8,400 bases of DNA from Planctomycetota bacterium. Lineage in GTDB: Bacteria; Planctomycetota; UBA11346. The stretch lies in NCBI GenBank assembly GCA_013816415.1, contig JACDEN010000093.1, positions 1 through 8,400 on the forward strand. Direction: 5' to 3'. The notes beneath the pieces were generated by a model. The model was not told the DNA's origin. It ran no database searches and saw only the letters and a list, made by a program, of their open reading frames with translations. Of the stretch, positions 6,708-8,400 are shown in pieces. The translations under genes were made by a program, and so were the position numbers. How positions within the stretch are numbered: the first letter of the stretch is position 1; each line of letters starts with the position of its first letter.

Positions 6708-7321
6708 TTCCGATTCGTGCTTTTTGGTGTGTCGGAATCATCGCGGTGGCAGTGGGTCTCTCGACTGGCTGCGGATCGACCGCGCGCGGCCCTTACTCGC
6801 CGAACGCAACAGCCGAACAGAGGAACATCCCTGAGGGCGAGCGGCTGTTTCAGAAGGCGATGACGATCATCGAGAAGGACGGCGTTGAGACTGAAAAGCT
6901 TTTGAATGAGGCGCTCACGGCCGATCTCTATCACGGACCTGCGCATAATAATTTGGGTGTTTTACTGCTGAAAAAAGGCAAATTGTACGAAGCGGCAAAC
7001 GAATTCACGTGGGCGGGTAAGCTGCTCTCCGGGCATCCGGATCCGCGCGTGAATTTGGCAATGGCCCTGGAGCAGGGAGGGAAATCACAGGATGCCATCG
7101 CGTCGTGCAAGACGGCCCTTGAAATTCAGCCCGGCTATTTGCCCGCGATCCAGACGGCGGCATTGATCCAAGCGCACAATGGCATCGCGAGTGATGACCA
7201 GGTCGCCAATCTGAGCACGATCATCGAGCGATCCAGCGATCCGATATGGCGGGACTGGGCGATGAAACAGCGGTTGGCGATCAATATGCGAGAGACCGAC
7301 CATGGCTCGTTCCATCCGTAA
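6704..7321 (+). CDS. TPR lipoprotein, candidate pilotin or assembly factor of the secretion system
   Basis: The product has 205 residues. The N-terminus is a signal peptide with a hydrophobic core (about 8-19) and a lipobox-like GLSTGC ending at Cys23, so an exported lipoprotein is likely; Ser at -3 is not the preferred Leu. Helical TPR-type repeats follow: a degenerate one at about 44-74, one at 79-109 (HNNLGVLLLKKGKLYEAANE) and one at 112-145 (PRVNLAMALEQGGKSQDAIA, ending in ALEIQPG). The C-terminal third is a further helical region. The ATG overlaps the gspM stop as ATGA with GGAG at 6692-6695. TPR lipoproteins such as PilF/PilW act as pilotins for type IV pilus secretins; a matching role here is an inference from operon membership. 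The lipoprotein and TPR calls are firm, the role is not. Confidence 0.82.
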   Translation: MIPIRAFWCVGIIAVAVGLSTGCGSTARGPYSPNATAEQRNIPEGERLFQKAMTIIEKDGVETEKLLNEALTADLYHGPAHNNLGVLLLKKGKLYEAANEFTWAGKLLSGHPDPRVNLAMALEQGGKSQDAIASCKTALEIQPGYLPAIQTAALIQAHNGIASDDQVANLSTIIERSSDPIWRDWAMKQRLAINMRETDHGSFHP

Positions 7322-7432
7322 TCGGGATATTTATCCGGAGCCGAGTCAGTGTTCGATGCGCCAGGCGCCAGGCGATCATCCCTAGAAACGGATGATACAT
7401 TTGCGTATTCTTAATATGTAGGTCGGCTGAGA

Positions 7433-7465
7433 AAAATCAGGTTCGGCTACGTCAGACCTGATTTT
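7433..7465. terminator. Probable bidirectional intrinsic terminator after the T2SS operon
   Basis: AAAATCAGGT (7433-7442) is perfectly complementary to ACCTGATTTT (7456-7465), with a 13-nt loop. The A/T ends of the stem give a T4 run on the plus strand and a T5 run on the minus strand, as in bidirectional rho-independent terminators. It lies 111 nt after the last T2SS operon stop. The stem has only moderate GC content and a larger loop than ideal, so an operator role cannot be excluded. Confidence 0.55.
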
Positions 7466-7496
7466 CAAGGGCAGTAATCAGATCGAATAGATATGC

Positions 7497-7523
7497 CCAT
7501 TTGAAACCATTTACATCAAATGG
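7497..7523. repeat. 8-bp perfect dyad, possible operator
   Basis: CCATTTGA (7497-7504) and TCAAATGG (7516-7523) are exact reverse complements separated by 11 nt, with arm centres 19 bp apart, close to two helical turns. A third CCATTT lies in the spacer at 7507-7512. There is no T-run after it, so an operator or an mRNA stem are both possible. Confidence 0.45.
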
Positions 7524-7680
7524 AACACTTTCGATCAAACGGATAAATTTTATAAAGCAGGCAGCATCGTTTCTGAGGGCTCCGTCTCCCTTACGCTACG
7601 CTTACATTTCCTGAAGCGGAAGTGCCTTTTCCTGATCGTGTGATGGATTCATTCCGTACTGCCTGGCCGAATGCTTGACC

Positions 7681-7776
7681 ATGGGAAATAATTCGGTCCG
7701 ATCGTCCCGCCTCACTCCGTCTCTCCATCGACTCATCGTCTGGTACGATGAACGTCGCACGTTAGGAATTCCATGA
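7681..7776 (+). CDS. Possible 31-residue leader ORF upstream of the secreted protein
   Basis: An ATG at 7681 opens a 31-codon frame ending in TGA at 7774-7776, which overlaps the next start as ATGA, exactly the junction style used throughout the T2SS operon. The product is basic (LTPSLHRLIVWYDERRTLGI in its second half). There is no Shine-Dalgarno sequence before 7681, and an upstream TTG at 7675 is in frame. I do not recognise it. It could be a leader peptide that couples translation to the following gene, or chance. Confidence 0.2.
   Translation: MGNNSVRSSRLTPSLHRLIVWYDERRTLGIP
7741..7749 (+). promoter_or_regulatory. Weak extended -10 promoter candidate
   Basis: TGG followed by TACGAT fits an extended -10 element (TGn-TAnnAT) located about 24 nt before the ATG at 7773. 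No good -35 box lies 17 nt upstream. If real, the transcript would have a leader of under 20 nt. Confidence 0.2.
7764..7767 (+). promoter_or_regulatory. Shine-Dalgarno AGGA for the secreted protein gene
   Basis: AGGA lies 5 nt before the ATG at 7773 and supports that start. It is directly preceded by the small dyad AACGT-CGC-ACGTT (7751-7763), which could occlude or expose it. Confidence 0.5.
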
Positions 7777-8400
7777 CGATCATCGGCACACAGTCCTCGG
7801 ATTCTGTTTCAGGGCGCAGGGACGTTCGTACGCAGGGAAGACGTTCGTGGATTTGCCTGATCATCGGCATGCTGCTTCTCGGGGGCGCAGTCAGCACCGA
7901 TGCCGCGACGGCGACATGGACGGGCGGAGGCAGCGACACCAACGTCAGCACGGCGGCCAACTGGGGCGGAACGGCGCCGACCAGTTCGGACGACGTTGTC
8001 ATCGCGAGCGGCTCGGCGTTGATCATTTGGGACGCGTCAGCCCCCGGCACGGTCAACTCGATCTCATTGAATTCGGGCTTCACCGGCAGCGTCACGCTCA
8101 AAAAGGCGATCAGCACCAGCGCGGGCCTGACCGTCAATGCGGGAACGTTGTATACGGACAAGGACGCCGCGACGGCGATCACCGTCACCGGCACGTTCTC
8201 CATCGGTGCGAGCGGAACGGTGATTGTCCGCCGATCCTCCACCGCCAGCAACGGCGCCGGTCAAACCATCACTGCGGGAACGCTCACCATCACGGGCTCC
8301 CTGAATTCCGACGGTGAAGGCTTTGCTGACAACGCCGGGCCCGGACATGGTACCTATAATGCCGGTGGCACCCATGGCGGCGACGGCGACTGGAATACCG
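7773..8400 (+). CDS. Large exported beta-rich repetitive protein, N-terminal 209 residues (3'-truncated by window edge)
   Basis: The frame opens at ATG 7773 and has no stop before the window end. The N-terminus has a long polar, basic n-region (1-25), a hydrophobic core (26-40, WICLIIGMLLLGGAV) and likely signal peptidase sites around residues 44-47 (STDAATA). R23-R24 followed by SWI resembles a twin-arginine motif. The mature part starts with ATWTGGGSDTNVSTAANWGG and then PTSSDDVVI (69-77), a W-x(n)-NW-x(n)-P-x(3)-DD-V-V-I pattern seen in beta-helical or autotransporter-repeat surface proteins. It continues with alternating Thr/Val/Gly strands (TVTGTFSIGASGTVIV, ITAGTLTITGSL) and a Gly-rich segment (GPGHGTYNAGGTHGGDGDW). 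No enzyme motif is visible yet. Its position right after a T2SS operon makes it a candidate substrate. The export call is firm, the function unknown. Confidence 0.8.
   Translation, partial: MTIIGTQSSDSVSGRRDVRTQGRRSWICLIIGMLLLGGAVSTDAATATWTGGGSDTNVSTAANWGGTAPTSSDDVVIASGSALIIWDASAPGTVNSISLNSGFTGSVTLKKAISTSAGLTVNAGTLYTDKDAATAITVTGTFSIGASGTVIVRRSSTASNGAGQTITAGTLTITGSLNSDGEGFADNAGPGHGTYNAGGTHGGDGDWNT
7815..7848 (+). repeat. Near-tandem direct repeat in the signal-sequence n-region
   Basis: CGCAGGGA at 7815-7822 recurs at 7831-7838, and GACGTTCGT at 7821-7829 recurs at 7840-7848. The second copy is the same unit with about 3 extra bases and an adjacent start, so the two copies are read in different frames of the protein. 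Confidence 0.5.

Larger units (their letters stand above)
7322..7772. other. Intergenic region with AT-rich centre and two dyads
   Basis: No convincing long gene is visible on either strand in these 451 nt. The first part holds a short GC-rich tandem (GCGCCAG twice, 7358-7371). The centre is strikingly AT-rich: hand count of 7381-7560 gives about 37 % GC against roughly 60 % in the genes. It contains a terminator-like hairpin (7433-7465), an 8-bp dyad (7497-7523) and the patch ATAAATTTTATAAA (7543-7556), whose TATAAA could be a -10 box with only a poor -35. The last 90 nt hold a 31-codon ORF and a small dyad beside the ribosome binding site of the next gene. A vestigial 50-codon open stretch at about 7491-7643 has no usable start codon. 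Confidence 0.6.

Noticed and set aside
1..7321. Type IV pilus operon instead of T2SS
   Set aside because: The G-H-I-J-K pseudopilin order, the GspG calcium-loop C-terminus and the GspK INTA motif without Glu+5 are T2SS traits. The C/L/M-like proteins resemble PilP/N/O partly because the families are related.
7358..7374. GCGCCAG tandem as a repeat array
   Set aside because: There are only two and a half 7-bp units with no further copies nearby, too little for an array or mobile-element end.
7322..7772. tRNA, CRISPR or insertion-sequence remains in the intergenic region
   Set aside because: No cloverleaf arms, no regularly spaced repeats and no terminal inverted repeats with flanking target duplications could be found by eye.
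7733..8251. 172-codon minus-strand frame rich in Val/Pro/Ala
   Set aside because: It mirrors the Thr/Val/Gly repeat codons of the exported protein on the plus strand. The plus frame has a Shine-Dalgarno sequence and signal sequence and is open to the window end.

Overview
The window is almost entirely one tightly packed plus-strand operon for a type II secretion system (T2SS), followed by a 451-nt intergenic region and the start of a large secreted protein gene that runs off the right edge. The host is a Gram-negative (diderm) bacterium with GC-rich coding DNA (roughly 60 % by eye). The gene order, the loose sequence match of the inner-membrane T2SS subunits to the proteobacterial ones, and the Thr/Ser/Gly-rich W-x(n)-NW surface protein would suit a member of the Planctomycetes/Verrucomicrobia/Lentisphaerae group or a similar lineage. 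That assignment is an inference of low confidence.

Layout. 1-870 is the C-terminal half of the secretion ATPase GspE, cut by the left edge. 873-2135 is the inner-membrane platform protein GspF. 2132-4821 holds five consecutive pseudopilin genes in canonical order: G (major), H, I, J and K (tip). Next come three small single-pass inner-membrane proteins: a GspC-like protein with an HR-type domain but no PDZ domain (4805-5287), a GspL-like protein with a shortened cytoplasmic part (5284-6177) and a GspM-like protein (6174-6707). The last gene of the cluster, 6704-7321, encodes a TPR lipoprotein that could serve as a pilotin or assembly factor. Apart from a 2-nt gap between E and F, every junction is a start/stop overlap, so the ten genes are probably one polycistronic, translationally coupled unit. 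The outer-membrane secretin (GspD) and the prepilin peptidase (GspO) are not in the window; GspD could lie upstream of the cut gspE.

7322-7772 has no convincing long gene. It contains a marked AT-rich dip (about 37 % GC by hand count over 7381-7560), a 10-bp perfect hairpin that looks like a bidirectional terminator, a second 8-bp dyad that could be an operator, and a 31-codon ORF whose stop overlaps the next start. At 7773 an exported protein begins and remains open to the window end (209 codons). It has a signal sequence with a twin-arginine-like motif and a repetitive beta-rich passenger, and is a natural candidate substrate for the neighbouring T2SS.

How it fits together: GspE hydrolyses ATP on the cytoplasmic face and is anchored through GspL/M and F. 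GspG polymerises into the pseudopilus under a tip of H-I-J-K. GspC would normally link the platform to the secretin. The lipoprotein may help the secretin reach or assemble in the outer membrane. Nothing here proves a wholly new system. The unusual points are the internal position and small size of the gspC-like gene, the short GspL, the Ala at -1 of the GspI cleavage site, the compact tetracysteine motif of GspE, the co-operonic TPR lipoprotein, the structured AT-rich intergenic region, and a roughly threefold excess of GATC across the window.
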